A stretch of 64,000 bases of DNA, taken from assembly GCA_001510575.1 (NCBI GenBank), contig LNGK01000008.1, positions 756,340 through 820,339 on the forward strand. The letters are read 5' to 3'. This document shows, one piece after another, positions 48,081 through 59,707 of the stretch (position 1 is the first letter of the stretch; every line of letters starts with the position of its first letter). The position numbers and the translations under genes were made by a program. Under the pieces are notes generated by a model. It searched no databases. It saw only the letters and a list, made by a program, of their open reading frames with translations, and was not told where the DNA came from. The DNA is from Knoxdaviesia capensis. Taxonomy: Eukaryota > Ascomycota > Sordariomycetes > Microascales > Gondwanamycetaceae.

Positions 48081-48233
48081 TGCGGTAGTATATAGCACTC
48101 TTATATAAGCACTATTACGTACTATATTATACTTAGATTAGGTAATAAGCCTACGGTATTTATCTAGGACTCCGCCTAGCTACACACCGCTAGTTAGATA
48201 CATAGAAGAATTAACACATAATTAGATGCCATA
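48081..48233 (+). repeat. copia 3' LTR (153 bp)
   Basis: Gap-free partner of 31,239-31,391. Positions 1-78 are RIP-mutated here while the left copy is intact; positions 105-153 are intact here while the left copy is mutated. Confidence 0.9.
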
Positions 48234-48238
48234 ACTAA
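48234..48238. repeat. Target-site duplication ACTAA, right
   Basis: Matches 31,234-31,238 and fixes the outer boundary of the copia insertion. Confidence 0.85.
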
Positions 48239-49565
48239 TGCATGGGCTCGGATAGATGCATATTTTCGCCAATTAGTGTCGGGGTGCTAAAATGGGTTCC
48301 TGGGTCAGGAACAGAAAAAACATGTGCAAGCAAATGCGGCATGCATGTGTGCCAGTAACAAACAGTAACACCACCTTTTCTTGTTATTGTCCTTCTTGGG
48401 TCGGATCACTGACATCATCTCGCAGGCCACAGTTTGTCAGCGATGAGAAGACGATTGGTGAGGGCGGCAGGCAATCAACTTGCACTGAACCCTCCCTCCC
48501 ACCGAACCCTCCCTCCCACCTCGCTCATATATCAGATTAGGACTCTTTCCCTCGTCGTTGTATGGGTGCGAAGTATGATACGCAATCGTTTCCATTGAGC
48601 AAGTCTGCCCCGCGACAACATCCCCTGTACCGGTGGGTAGTCCCCAAGGGCTTCCTTTGGAGTCGTTGCAGTGATCCTGAGGCTCTGTCTGTCTTGACTC
48701 TCTTCAACAGTTCGTGGTCATATGGACTGTTGAGCATCATGGTTGAACTCAACGAGCATGGCGTTCTCATCCAGAGAGGAGATACACATATATACACCCC
48801 AGAGCGTGTCTGAACCCGAACAACATGAACTCATTGATGTCCAAGATCGAGGGTGTGCTTCATGATCGTGAGCTAGAATATGATATTCCATATAACCCTA
48901 ACTATCACTGGCCTAGGGTTTGTCTGAGCTCGAACCCTGCAAGCCCCGTTATTCACTCATTTGTAATTAGGGACTTTTTCTTCCTCTTTTTCCTCACCAA
49001 AAAATCCCTGATCAGTCATCGGGCCATTCGGCATCACTAATGAACTTGAAAAGCTCTTCTCATATTTTCCTGTTCTCGTCTTCCTGTCTTTCTTCTCCCT
49101 CTTTCTCATATATGACCTTGCTGTTGCCTCTGTTTTCTGCTTCTTGTTACCTGAGTTCCTCTCAGCTGTTGATATACCAAATTCCCAAACCTTTATTCTT
49201 CACGGTTAACCCTTATACATATACCGCCGCACTTCGGCCTTTTCTTTTTTCCCTCCACACCGACGCTGGGATACGGTGACGCAACTTTTCAACGCTGTGA
49301 TCGCACTGAACCTTTTTTCTTCTTTTTTTTTTTTACTCGAAATCCACGGTTTTGCCTTTTCTCTAATACCACTGCACGTCTTTATTTTCCTATATCAATC
49401 GATTTTGGCTACCTTTCTCTCCCTGATCCTTCACCTGTGATTCCAAACATCCCCTCCGAAATCGCCATTGCACGTGTTCAAAAGTCGACTGCTTTACCCC
49501 GCGATACCGCACTCTTCGGCTTTCTCTTCCGCCTTCCGACTACCCGATCTTCCCTACACCGGAAC
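48239..49565 (+). promoter_or_regulatory. RIB3 upstream region
   Basis: Normal-composition DNA from the end of the retroelement to the RIB3 start codon. It includes a 17-bp tandem pair, GAACCCTCCCTCCCACC, at 48,487-48,503 and 48,504-48,520, and a pyrimidine-rich leader from about 49,050. No gene is recognised. Confidence 0.45.
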
Positions 49566-50379
49566 ATGCCCTCCGCCATGATTGAAGCCTCGCAGTTCGA
49601 CTCGATTCCCGAATCGATAGAGGCGTTCCGTAAGTTCGGCCCCCAATTGCCTGCCGTGGCCTGGCCGGCCCGGGCGGCTGCCGTCGGGTCGGCATGTGGT
49701 ATCGCTCAACCCTAACCCTAAGCTAACACCCCTCTCAACCAACCTAGGCAATGGCGAATTCCTCGTCGTCCTGGACGACCCCTCGCGCGAGAATGAGGCC
49801 GACCTGATCATCTCCGCCGAAGACATGACCCCCGAAAAGATGGCCTTCATGGTCCGCCACTCGTCCGGCCTGATCTGCGCGCCGCTGGCCCCCGAACTCA
49901 CCGACCGCCTGGGCCTGCCGCAGATGGTCACCAAGAGCGAGGACCCGCGCGGCACCGCCTACACGGTGTCGGTCGACTCGGCCGACCCGTCGGTGACCAC
50001 GGGCATTTCCGCCTACGACCGCACCATGACCGTGCGCACACTGGCCGACCCGGCCGCCACGCCCGCCAGCCTGCGCCGGCCCGGCCACGTGCTCCCGCTG
50101 CGCTCGCGGCCCGGCGGTGTGCGCCAGCGCCCGGGACACACCGAGGCCGGGGTGGACTTCTGCCGGCTGGCCGGCAAGCAGCTCGCGTCTGTGATCTGCG
50201 AGATTGTCGACGACGGCGTGGAGGTCCCTGGCCGCGCGGTGCGGGAGAACCCCGGCATGCTCCGCGGCGAGGCGTGCATTAGCTTTGCGCGCCAGTGGGG
50301 GCTGAAGGTGTGCACCATTGCGGATCTGGTTGCGTACCTGGAGAAGACCGAGGGAAAGCTTCCTGCCAACGGCGCGTGA
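49566..50379 (+). CDS. RIB3: 3,4-dihydroxy-2-butanone 4-phosphate synthase
   Basis: Two exons, 49,566-49,629 and 49,748-50,379, give 231 residues; the join restores the family signature EAFRNGEFLVVLDDPSRE. Also visible are the acidic metal-binding segment RENEADLI, the substrate loop VTTGISAYDR, and RPGHVLPLRSRPGGV with the PGHTEAGVDFCRLAG motif holding the catalytic His. The enzyme converts ribulose 5-phosphate to the four-carbon precursor of riboflavin plus formate. There is no fused GTP cyclohydrolase II domain, as usual for fungi. The 118-bp intron contains two telomere-type AACCCT units. It is divergent from COQ3 across the retroelement. Confidence 0.95.
49708..49721. repeat. Telomere-type motif in RIB3 intron
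   Basis: AACCCTAACCCTAA, two and a third units of the TTAGGG telomere repeat read on the other strand, lies in the RIB3 intron. Confidence 0.85.
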
Positions 50380-53300
50380 GTGTCTCAGTTGTGAGAACGG
50401 GATGACGGCCTTTCCATGCTATTTGTTTTTCTTTTGGATTCCTGTTTCTTGGATTTTGTCTTTGCTTTTGGCTTTCATATTGGCGATACTTGGCATCCTG
50501 TCTGCTTTTCTTTTTCTCCTCGCTTGGGGTTTCATGCATTTTCATCTATTTTCCTTGCCGTTCTCGTTCTTGGTACGCCCCATGTCCCGGGTCATCCACA
50601 AAACAGTAACGTGGTCGAGGCAACCCAACCACACCCACCTTTTTCTTGTTCGTTGCGCGGTTCTTGCAACAGCCATGGAGCGGCAATGTGTTTGCATTTT
50701 TGTTGGGATATATACATCGGAGAAGCTATATAGAAATACTATACATATCAGTGGCGATCTCTTCGTGGGGTTATAGTTGCGGTGGCACTTGCGGGTACAA
50801 ACGGGCACATGTGCATATCTGTGCTCATGACCCGCTGTCTTAAACGGACTTTTTCGGTTGAAAGTTGGGGGCGGAGACATGTCGCAAAGGATCCTTTGTA
50901 GAGGAGGCATTCCACATTATAAGACTCGATGGTTCCCGATGTGGTGTGATATGTGGGTGGGATTTGGATGAGTGGCACTCACTTGGCGATAGCCGTTTGT
51001 GGATAGTGAAGTGTGTTGCGGTGGCAGGCTCTCAATGGGGTGAACGTGGGATGATCTTCTCGGTTCTTCTCACTCGACGCTCCATCTCGCTCCGAATGCC
51101 TGCTTCTTCCGTATTCTCGCTTCCACATCGTGCTCTTGAGTGCTTTCAGCTCATAACCAATCTGACAAGTAATATCCTTTGTCTTGTCACCTACGCGCGC
51201 AAGCTGGGGGTCATCTCAAACTCTGGATTCTCTGGCGGATACTCTCTACACATCTGTTGTCTAACCGACTCGCGGGTATGCGATTTCCTCAAATTTGCGT
51301 TTGACTCTCAGGAAAGCGACGGAAAGGTCACTGTGGTTGGCGAATCCAGATAGATTAAGGACGGTTACGCTAGCACGTATGTAAGCCGGCGGAAGTTGGA
51401 GACGGCCTTTCCCGGGCTACGTGTGTGTGTGTGTTTGTGTGTGAGTGGAGACTGTGACTATGAGTACGTACGTGAGAGGAATGTACCAGGCTGAGGGCTC
51501 GTGTCGAAACATGCGAAGATGCGTTTCGGGGCGCTTGGGGAACCTGTTGATACCGGGAGAATTTGAGGTGATATATAGGTATCACGTCTCGCGGTCATAC
51601 TCACGAACAATCTTAAGATAAGCTCACAAATGCATGAGTAGTACTGATATAACAGATACCCTTCTTGCGGCTGCTTCTTCTCGTGCCTGCGTGCTTGTTC
51701 GTTTGCTCACCGCATTATGCAGGCGGCCGTTCAGCAGTGCCAACAAGACTTTTCGTTTTCGCCCGTCAGCTCGGCGTTTGTTTGAAATTCAGGGGTGAGG
51801 TTTCTAAACAGTCCTAGGGCAAGTATCTAGTATATACCGACAGAGATGTCCCTCATCCTCCCCTAAATAGTTGTGTTGGATCTGACTTGGCTTCTCTCGT
51901 TCATCCAATGCCGGCTCACACGGCCCCTAAGGCGCAACCAGAGAAAGGCTTAGTTCAGTCAGCCGGGGAAGCGCTAGGACCTTCGTTTATTCTGCATCTC
52001 ACAGCAAAAAGGGGAAATCCAATGTGGATCTCTCATCTTGAAAACCCAGAAATTAAGAACACATCGTGAGGGAGGTTGTCGCGGGCGTTTCTCTCGACGT
52101 GGTGAGTGGCATAATACCTACACATACCGTCAACGCCGGGCTGATTTCACCTCCCGAAGCTCTCTCTCCATTTAAGATGTACTATGTACTGGATATACAA
52201 ACGCTTTCACAACCCGCTCCCGGGGGAGTAACTGGACGTGGCGCTCCTGATCCCTGATTGACAGTTCCCGAGTCTGGAGGAGAACAAACGCGCTCTAGAA
52301 AGGGCTGAGCAGTCAATAAGATACAATTGCGGTAGTCAAGTGCGGTAAGGCGGCCGCCGGCAGGGGGATTTGCTGCGGATTGAAAGCAAGCTGTTTAACG
52401 CTTTGTCTGGCGTCCCCTTTCTGATGACGGCTAGGGCTTACTCCAGCTACCAGGTTTGGCGAAACGTGCGGATCGCCATCTCAATATGGCTGTTGTGTGA
52501 CTGGTGTTAAGATAGGTTTACTTTCCCTCCTCTTTTCTACTTTATTTAAGTCTCCGAAGGTCAGATCCAGTCCTTGATATCAACAGAGACCGGTCTTTGC
52601 AGAAATACGAGCTGCCCAATGCCCTCTTCCGCTCTTACATCCAATCTCACGGTTTGAGAAGCCAAGGGAGATCCAGGGAGATATAGACAGCCTATTATTT
52701 CTTCTTACATAGAAAATAGTATGATTTTCTCATTCCCCCAGAGCGGCTCAGCTGAACGAATCGAATTGACACCAAACGAAAACTATTCAGGGGTGGCCGG
52801 GTTTCCTGCCGCCCAGGCTTTCTTGCCATACACTGCGCATTTCTTGTGCTTATCAGCCGTCCTTTCTCGGATTACGAGAGACGGAGAACATCTCAAGTGG
52901 AAGAAGGAGATGAAAAGACGAAAAAAGGGGCCTCATAGGATTCCGTCCTTGTATGTGGATCAGATTCCGTCGTTGGACCTGGTTGAATGGTGCTGCGTTA
53001 GGCTTTGATATGATGCAGCTCTCCTGCGTTTGTGTGTTTGTGTGTTTGTGTGCACGCTGTCACTATTCTCCGGAATCGTGAGGTGTGGCTCGATGCAGAT
53101 GCTACAGCCACACGCGGTAAAAGGCATATATAGGTACATGTGAGAGGATCTACAATATACCCGCTTAGGTGTTTACGGACTCGGGGGACTCTCTCTCTCG
53201 GCGATGCATTCCTTGTTGAACCCGGTAACCCGGGGACTGCCCACGCTGGACCGCCGAGACACAACATAGTGAACGCCGGATGAGGTGAGAGTGGAAGGGG

Positions 53301-54134
53301 GGCTCGACCTTAACAATCAGGGCCGGACCCTGTCTTCTCGCGCGCTGCACCCTTGGCCGGCCATGATCGGCATCGCCCGCATCGTGTCCCCTATTGAAGC
53401 CCGCCCGGTCCTGGGAGTGAACCCCGGATCAGAGAGTAAGAAGACATGACGGACCCTTGAAGTCTCTGTGAGTCTGGAAGCCGCTGAGTCAAGCTGGGGA
53501 TCTGGTGGGCTGTAAGACTGCACCAGACCTGCAACAGTGCCTGTTCGAGGACCCCGGGTCGCGCAACGAAGCGTGAGACGGTACGTACTGACGACACTGA
53601 CACTCCCAATCCCATGCACCACACATACACACTCTTCTCATTTATCTCCTATAAGGCCCCCATTCTCCCTACAGTGGCTCGTGGCTCTTCTTCGTTGGTT
53701 CTTCTTCCTCCTCATCGTCGGTCCATCACAGTTGTCTCTGTTAGGCCCAACTGTTGTCTTTCGTTTTCTTGTTGTTTAGCTGCACTTGTAGCAGCGTCCT
53801 CTCTTTACTTGCATCGTTTGTTCATCAAGTCTGACCTGGCGGTTATCCGCGTCTCCTGAATCTCTCCATCCTCGATATACTCCTGTCGTGGTGGTGCTGG
53901 GATACTGTGACCTGCCATTCTTACGCTCTCTTCTACATACTGCTGCTTCTCTTCTCTGAGTCACTCTAGCTCCGTGGTGATCCGGAACCTTGTTCGTGTT
54001 TTCTTTCTCTTGAGCGTCTGACTAGGTCGTTTCTTTTCCTTTCTGTTCCGAGGAGCTCATCCGCTCACTTGCCTATCCTTTCTCGTTCTATTCGGACCCT
54101 TTTCATCTATTGACCACTGCTATCAACGAGCAGA
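50380..54134. other. Gene-free spacer
   Basis: No gene recognised in 3.75 kb. It begins with T-rich RIB3 3' sequence and ends with a pyrimidine-rich leader of the next gene (from about 53,620). GT-rich stretches occur at 51,421-51,442 and 53,030-53,052. Small frames lack family matches and codon bias. Confidence 0.5.
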
Positions 54135-57001
54135 ATGCGTTCTCCCCTAACCTCCTCCATCCTCGGCTTCGTCGGCGGAGCCCAGGCATTCCTGATCACC
54201 GGCCAGCACATCTCCCACAGCCGCCTCGACCCGATCGTGCAGCCCGGCATTGTCTCCGGCCACATCCACGATGTGGTCGGGGCGTCGGCCTTCAGCCACA
54301 CCTTCGACCCGGTCAAGTGGAAGAACTCCAAGTGTTCCTCCATGCAGGTGCAGGAGAACTTGTCCAACTACTGGGCTCCGGCTCTCATGGCCAAGAATGA
54401 CGACGGCACGTACGAGGCGATTCCGATCATCGAGACCCGCGTGTACTACCTGAACAATGTAAGTGAGCCCGGACACCAGACGCCAGATGAGAAAAGGGAA
54501 GAACTGTAGCTGACTGATACTCCACAGCACCGTGAAGGAACCCGCGTCACAGCCTTCCCGCAGGGCTTCCGCATGGTCGCCGGAAACCCGTACGCCACGG
54601 GCCCCCAAGTCGGCGAGCCGGGACGCTCGGGCCCGCGCTTCGGCTACAACTGCCAGCAGGGCAACCCGGACGGCAAGGGCGAGGGCTTCTACGACGCCTT
54701 CCCGCCGTACACGTGCAACGACTTCCTGCGCATGTCGGTCAACTTCCCGGACTGCTGGGACGGCGTCAACCTGGACTCGCCGACCCACGCCAGCCACGTG
54801 GCCTACCGCCTCGACAACGGCGACTGCCCGGCGTCGCACCCGGTGGCGATGATGGAGGTCGACCTGGAGATCGGCTACCGCGCGCAGCGCTTCCGGCCCG
54901 ACCAGCTCGTGCTCAGCACCGGCAGCACGTCGGGCTACGGCGTGCACGCCGACTACCTGAGCTTCTGGGACGTCGACCTGCTGCAGCGCGCGCTGGACGA
55001 CCCGTCGTGCCAGCACCGCGAGAACGTCGACGCGGCCAGCGGGCTCGACAAGTGCGCCACGCTGCTGCCGTTCGCCAACAACACCGCCATGCAGGCCTGC
55101 ACGCTGGAGACCGAGATCCCGCTGGAGCCGACCGGCATTGACGCGCCGATTGCGACGCTGCCCGGCTGCAACGCCGACTGGGACTCGCGGAACGGGCAGG
55201 CCCGCCCGGTGTGCAGTTCGCCGGCGCCGAGCCCGCCGTTCGGCAAGCCGACCACGTTCTACAACTGGAACATGCAGTATCTGCCTAACATCAGCCCCCG
55301 CGTCGATGTCGCTATCATGGCCAATCCCGGTGCCACACCCCGGCTGACCAACCCGCCGCCGACCGAGAGCTTTGCGCCGCCGTATACCAAGGCTCTCGGG
55401 TGCTGGGACGATGTGGCGGTCCGGGCTCTCTCGAACAGCACCCGCATCGAGCAGGGCCTGACGATTGAGAAGTGTGTTGATTGGTGCCGCGCCAGTGGCT
55501 TCAAGTACTCCGGTCTACAGAACGGCAACGAGTGCTACTGCGGAAACAATATTCTCGGAGGATCTCAGAAGGTGAGTCCATGGTTGCGTTCGAAGGCACC
55601 GCAGGCGTATCAGGCCAGTATAACTAACCTGACACACGTTACTTGCATATTTTCTCAGCGTCCTGAATCCGAGTGCTCGCAGTTCTGCACCGGCTCAACC
55701 CAAAACTGCGGCGGCCCGTACCGCCACAACATGTTCGAACTGCTCAAGATCCCCGCACCGACGCCGACTCCCACGCCGACTCCGACATCCACCGCGGCGC
55801 CACCGCCGTCTCTTCCGACCGGTCTCACCCAGGTTGGCTGCTACACCGACAACTCCAACTACCGCACACTGGCTACCCGCGCCAACGTCGATGCTGTCGG
55901 CATGACCATTGAGAAGTGCATTGCCGGATGTGCCGGGTTCAAGTACTTTGGTCTGGAGTTTGGCAGCGAGTGCTACTGTGGAAATACTATCGACTCCCGG
56001 GGGTCCAAGGTGCGTGTAGCCCCAAGATGTGTAGGAATAACTTTCAAGTTGTGAGGTGCGTGCTAATCATAGGCCCCCCCTGTTGTACATGTAGACCGGA
56101 GACAACGAGTGCCAGAAGACCTGCAACGGCAACTCTGCCACGCCCTGCGGAGACGCCTGGCACGTGCTCATCTTCGAGATGCCCAAGTCCACCCCCACCC
56201 CCACCCCGCCTCCGACCCCCTCCTGGCGCTCAGTCGGCTGCTACAAGGACGACATGAGCAACCGCCGCCTGCCAATCGCCGGCTCCGTCAGCGGCGCGAT
56301 GACCGCCGACAAGTGCATCTCCGCGTGCGCGGGCTTCCAGTTCGCCGGCCTGCAGTACGGCGGCGAGTGCTGGTGCGGCAACGCGCTGGCGTCGGTCGAC
56401 AAGGCCGCGGACTCCGACTGCTGCATGCCGTGCGCCGGCAACTCCAAGCAGCTGTGCGGCGCCGGCGAGCGGTCGACTGTGTACGCGGCGCCCGGCGCGA
56501 GTGTGTCGGCCGGCAAGTCGTTCGTGTATGTCTGCGACAAGGCTAACTGGGCCGGCAAGTGCGAGAATGTGGAGGTTGTGCATGGGATTTGCCGGTCGTT
56601 CGTGAATACCAGCTTGTAAGTGGCCCTTCGCCCGTCACTGCAGATACTCTGTTGTGTATATACACGGAGACACTCTCCGCCTTCCCACTGACACCGCCAA
56701 CTCGCGTTCTCTCTGCAGTTACCACAACATCCGCTCGGCGGGCCCAGATGTTGGCCGCTGCGTGTTCTACAAGTAAGTCAACACACGATCCACCCCTCTC
56801 TTGTCGAACCACCCGGATGGATCCCAAACCCCCAAGAAATGAGACCCCCCAAGACTGACGCTGTTCGGCGCTTCGCCGTCCCCCGTCTCCAGTGCGGACA
56901 GCTGCGTCTCCTCCGAGACTTACTCCATGGTCAGGCCCGGCGTGTCAACCTTCGGCAGCCTGAACGGCCATTGGGGCGCGGTGGCTTGCTTTGCGTCGTA
57001 A
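54135..57001 (+). CDS. Secreted DUF1996 protein with three WSC domains
   Basis: Six exons (54,135-54,458; 54,528-55,571; 55,659-56,009; 56,095-56,615; 56,719-56,772; 56,893-57,001) give 800 residues. A signal peptide (MRSPLTSSILGFVGGAQA) precedes a DUF1996 domain (about 20-350; HSRLDPIVQPGIVSGHIHDVVG near its start). Three Cys-rich WSC domains follow at about 396-485, 510-600 and 612-705, each with GCWDD/GCYTD/GCYKD and ECYCGN/ECWCGN. Pro-Thr linkers (PTPTPTPTPT) separate them and are likely O-glycosylated. The last 95 residues have six Cys and FVYVCDKANWAGKCENVEV...SAGPDVGRCVFY, resembling small secreted beta-gamma-crystallin-like domains; that match is tentative. WSC domains bind polysaccharide, so a cell-wall or secreted role is likely. 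No GPI signal is evident. Confidence 0.88.
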
Positions 57002-57753
57002 GCGAAGCACACACACGCCCACCCCCTCCTCCATAGCACTCTTCCCGTGCCGGTCCCCGGAGGTGCTGGAGGATAGTTGAAAGGAGATGAAGATCGGAGT
57101 GCCTGGAACTTGGGGTGTAAGTATACACACATACCACTACCACGCTGTCGTCCATCGGGTCAACCCTTTCCGAAACCCACCAACAACTCTCGGGCGTGTA
57201 AAGTGCGAGGAGATGCTATAACCAAACTAAGATGTGTGAGGGAGTCAGATAAATAGGAAAAATAAACACTTTTTGGGGTTTATTCCAACCTAGACGGACC
57301 ACTGTACCCCAAATACCAGGAATTCCACAGAATCACACACCCCTCCCCATGTCCATTCATCAATGCGTGTCACTCCGCGAGCTTGGACGCTCTAGCAAGC
57401 AGTGAAGCATTCTTGCTCACCGGGCGCAACCGGGACTCTGGTGAAGAAAGTAACAAACCTCGCTGTAAGAGCAGGATGCGAGTTTTCGAGTGCGTACTCG
57501 TAGGGACTGACTCCGACGGCGCGGCGTCATCATCGTGCACACGCAGCATCTGTGTTCAGCTGGACATCGATAAGCTTTTTAGAGTTTTAGTTCCGATCAT
57601 GGGGGGGGGGGAAGAGAGGACTTTCGTTGGAAAACGTGCTCCGCCTGCCTCACCGATGGGCTTTTTGCTAGGGGGGGGCGTGGTTGGGTGCAGGCGATGG
57701 CGGCGGTCACCGAGATTTTCGGGCCCCACCGGAGCCGGCCGACGGCCGGGAAA

Positions 57754-57777
57754 TTTAGGGTTGGGTTAGGGTTAGGG
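57754..57777. repeat. Interstitial TTAGGG array
   Basis: Four near-exact telomere units in a row (TTTAGGG, TTGGG, TTAGGG, TTAGGGG), G-rich strand on plus. Confidence 0.85.
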
Positions 57778-59200
57778 GACGCCATCCGCTCGCAGGGAAC
57801 TACAAGTTCACGGCCGGAGCAGGCGTTTGGACAGGTTTTTGGAGTAAAAATACTTTTTGGGGGGGAGAAAAAGCAGGACAGTATGTTGCGTATATCGAGA
57901 GCCCGGTGGAGCCTGGATTGAGAATCGAACATCTCCGGGGCAGGCTTGGGTCGCGTAATGTGTAAGTCAGACCTGACAGGGACTGGCCCTCGAGCGCATC
58001 GAGATCCACGACGACGAGACCGAACTTAGACGAAGAGCAAGAATGAGGGAGCAGAAGGGAGGGGGGTGTGAAGTGGAGTGCCGTGAGCAGTCGGGGACAC
58101 CGCGCCAACGCCTTTCTTCGATCGATGAAGCCCCGAACGAAGCGAACGATCGCAGGCAAGAAAGACGGAAAATGGCCCCCAAAAAGCAGAGAACCGCCTG
58201 CCTGGGGGGCGTGTGGCCTTGTCGCTTGACGTAGCCTGCACGCAACTTAACCGCAGGTGTGCATCGGCGTTTGTGGGTTTTGTTCTGTCATAGAAGTCCG
58301 GGGTACGTAACCAGGCCCCGGGATCTAGTGCCTTGCTGCTGCAGGGTGCACACTAGCTGCTCCCCCCCCGGCGATAGCTCATGGGCTCTTGCTTGTCCCA
58401 TTGTTCGGTGGGACTCTTTTTCCTGGCTGCCTGGGCAGAGTAGCTCATGTTGGGTGTGTTAGAGAGGGAACCTTTGTGTCCCAATCTCGCGGCTTCGCGG
58501 CTCCGAGTCACTGGCGGCGGCGTAAGCTTCGATCGCCAAATTTTCCAAAGCCAAGTTGGCCCGTTAAGATTCTGTCTTGACAGCCTTCAGATTGAGGCCA
58601 CTATTCCAGGCTCGTCCTTGAAAGAATCCTCTCTCGTTCTCTCCTGGCCCATTCGGTTTGTTGGTGAGAGGCGGGCGTCTCCGATGGAAGAGACGAAGCC
58701 AAAGCTTCTAGTCGTTTTCCTTTTTCCGCTTTTGTGCCACCGACCTATCCTCGATCCCCCAGGGCCGACTATCAATATATTCGGCGTTTTAGGGTTTTCT
58801 CGGGTGGCAAGTTGTGTGTACTGTATCTTGTTCGCTTTTTTCTAGCTTCTTCTAGAAGACGCAGGGATGACGGCTTGCTGATGCTAACGGAAGGGGTTCG
58901 GAATCTTGAATTAGTTGGGCTTCTTCCTCGTGGCTGTCGTTCCAGTCATTTTCTTTCGTCCCTGCATGATTTCCAGGTCCCGCGTGTTTGTGATACACAA
59001 CGAGCTTTCTGCGCTCACAGCTGTTCAGAAGTCGTTCTCTTCCTGGGCGAGAATCCCGCGCTTCTTCCGCATTCACACGCTCTCACATTCCACCTTCCAC
59101 CAGCTGTCGTTGGCCTCTGTGGCTGGGGTGGCATATGTAAGTCCAGCAGCTGTCGTAGCCACAATGACGACGCATGCAGCAATACCGCAGCATATCCACC

Positions 59201-59216
59201 AACCCTAACCCTAACA
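59201..59216. repeat. Interstitial CCCTAA array
   Basis: AACCCTAACCCTAACA, C-rich strand on plus, about 500 bp upstream of the PMP3 start. Confidence 0.85.
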
Positions 59217-59707
59217 CATAATTCGCCACGCGGACCTGGTTGGCGGCTGCAAACGGCCGCGTCCCGCCAAAAATAGCCCAGCAGCAAAAAAAAGAAACAC
59301 GAACGACACCAAGATGACGTTGACTGCATATCACATATACGCGGATAAGAGAGGGAGACACAGCCAAAAAGGTCCACTCTTACCACCTGGGAATAAGCTT
59401 GCGAATGCAAAATGCTGCGCAAGACAAAAAAGAAGTGTGAGGGAAGACACGAGTAGGTTGAAGTTTGGTTGTATGCTCGTCGCGTGATTGTGACGAGGCC
59501 GCCTTCCTTGGAACTCTTTGAGTTGCACTCGTGCTACTTATAAAGAGGGATCACTTTTGATCTTCTGCAAAACTCTTCTCTCAATCTGTAAAAGCTACCA
59601 TAACCAACCAAGATCATCTCTATCAGCAATTCTCACGATACATTACCAGCATCACCAGCTACGAAAACCGCTCAACCTCACCCCTCCCAAAACAAACTCA
59701 ACCACAT

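Larger units (their letters stand above)
31239..48233 (+). mobile_element. RIP-mutated Ty1/copia retrotransposon (outer, split by gypsy)
   Basis: The element is bounded by two 153-bp LTRs and a 5-bp ACTAA duplication; without the inner insertion it is about 7.2 kb. The plus strand keeps fossil copia motifs in order: integrase core D-N (about 43,605-43,655), the integrase C-terminal region with GYKAYPL and the IPVLNKV..RNVRF line (44,013-44,230), reverse transcriptase YVDNILIS (YVDD after RIP, 45,842-45,865), FLGIY (about 45,955), and RNase H SDT..TRRSS..EAKLLAL (46,395-46,540). CA and TG dinucleotides are almost absent and TA is greatly over-represented, so every frame is full of stops. A purine tract GATAGGGGTA precedes the 3' LTR. 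It is dead. Confidence 0.9.
57002..59707. other. Gene-free spacer
   Basis: No gene recognised in 2.7 kb. It contains two telomere-type arrays listed separately, G runs at 57,601-57,610 and 57,671-57,677, and the leader of the PMP3 gene from about 59,520. Confidence 0.5.

Noticed and set aside
31239..48233. Biosynthetic cluster or giant Starship-type element
   Set aside because: No tyrosine recombinase, cargo genes or tailoring enzymes; only LTR retroelement fossils.
57900..57990. Possible minus-strand tRNA with a TGTTCGATTC box B-like sequence
   Set aside because: No matching A box and the T-arm stem does not pair properly.
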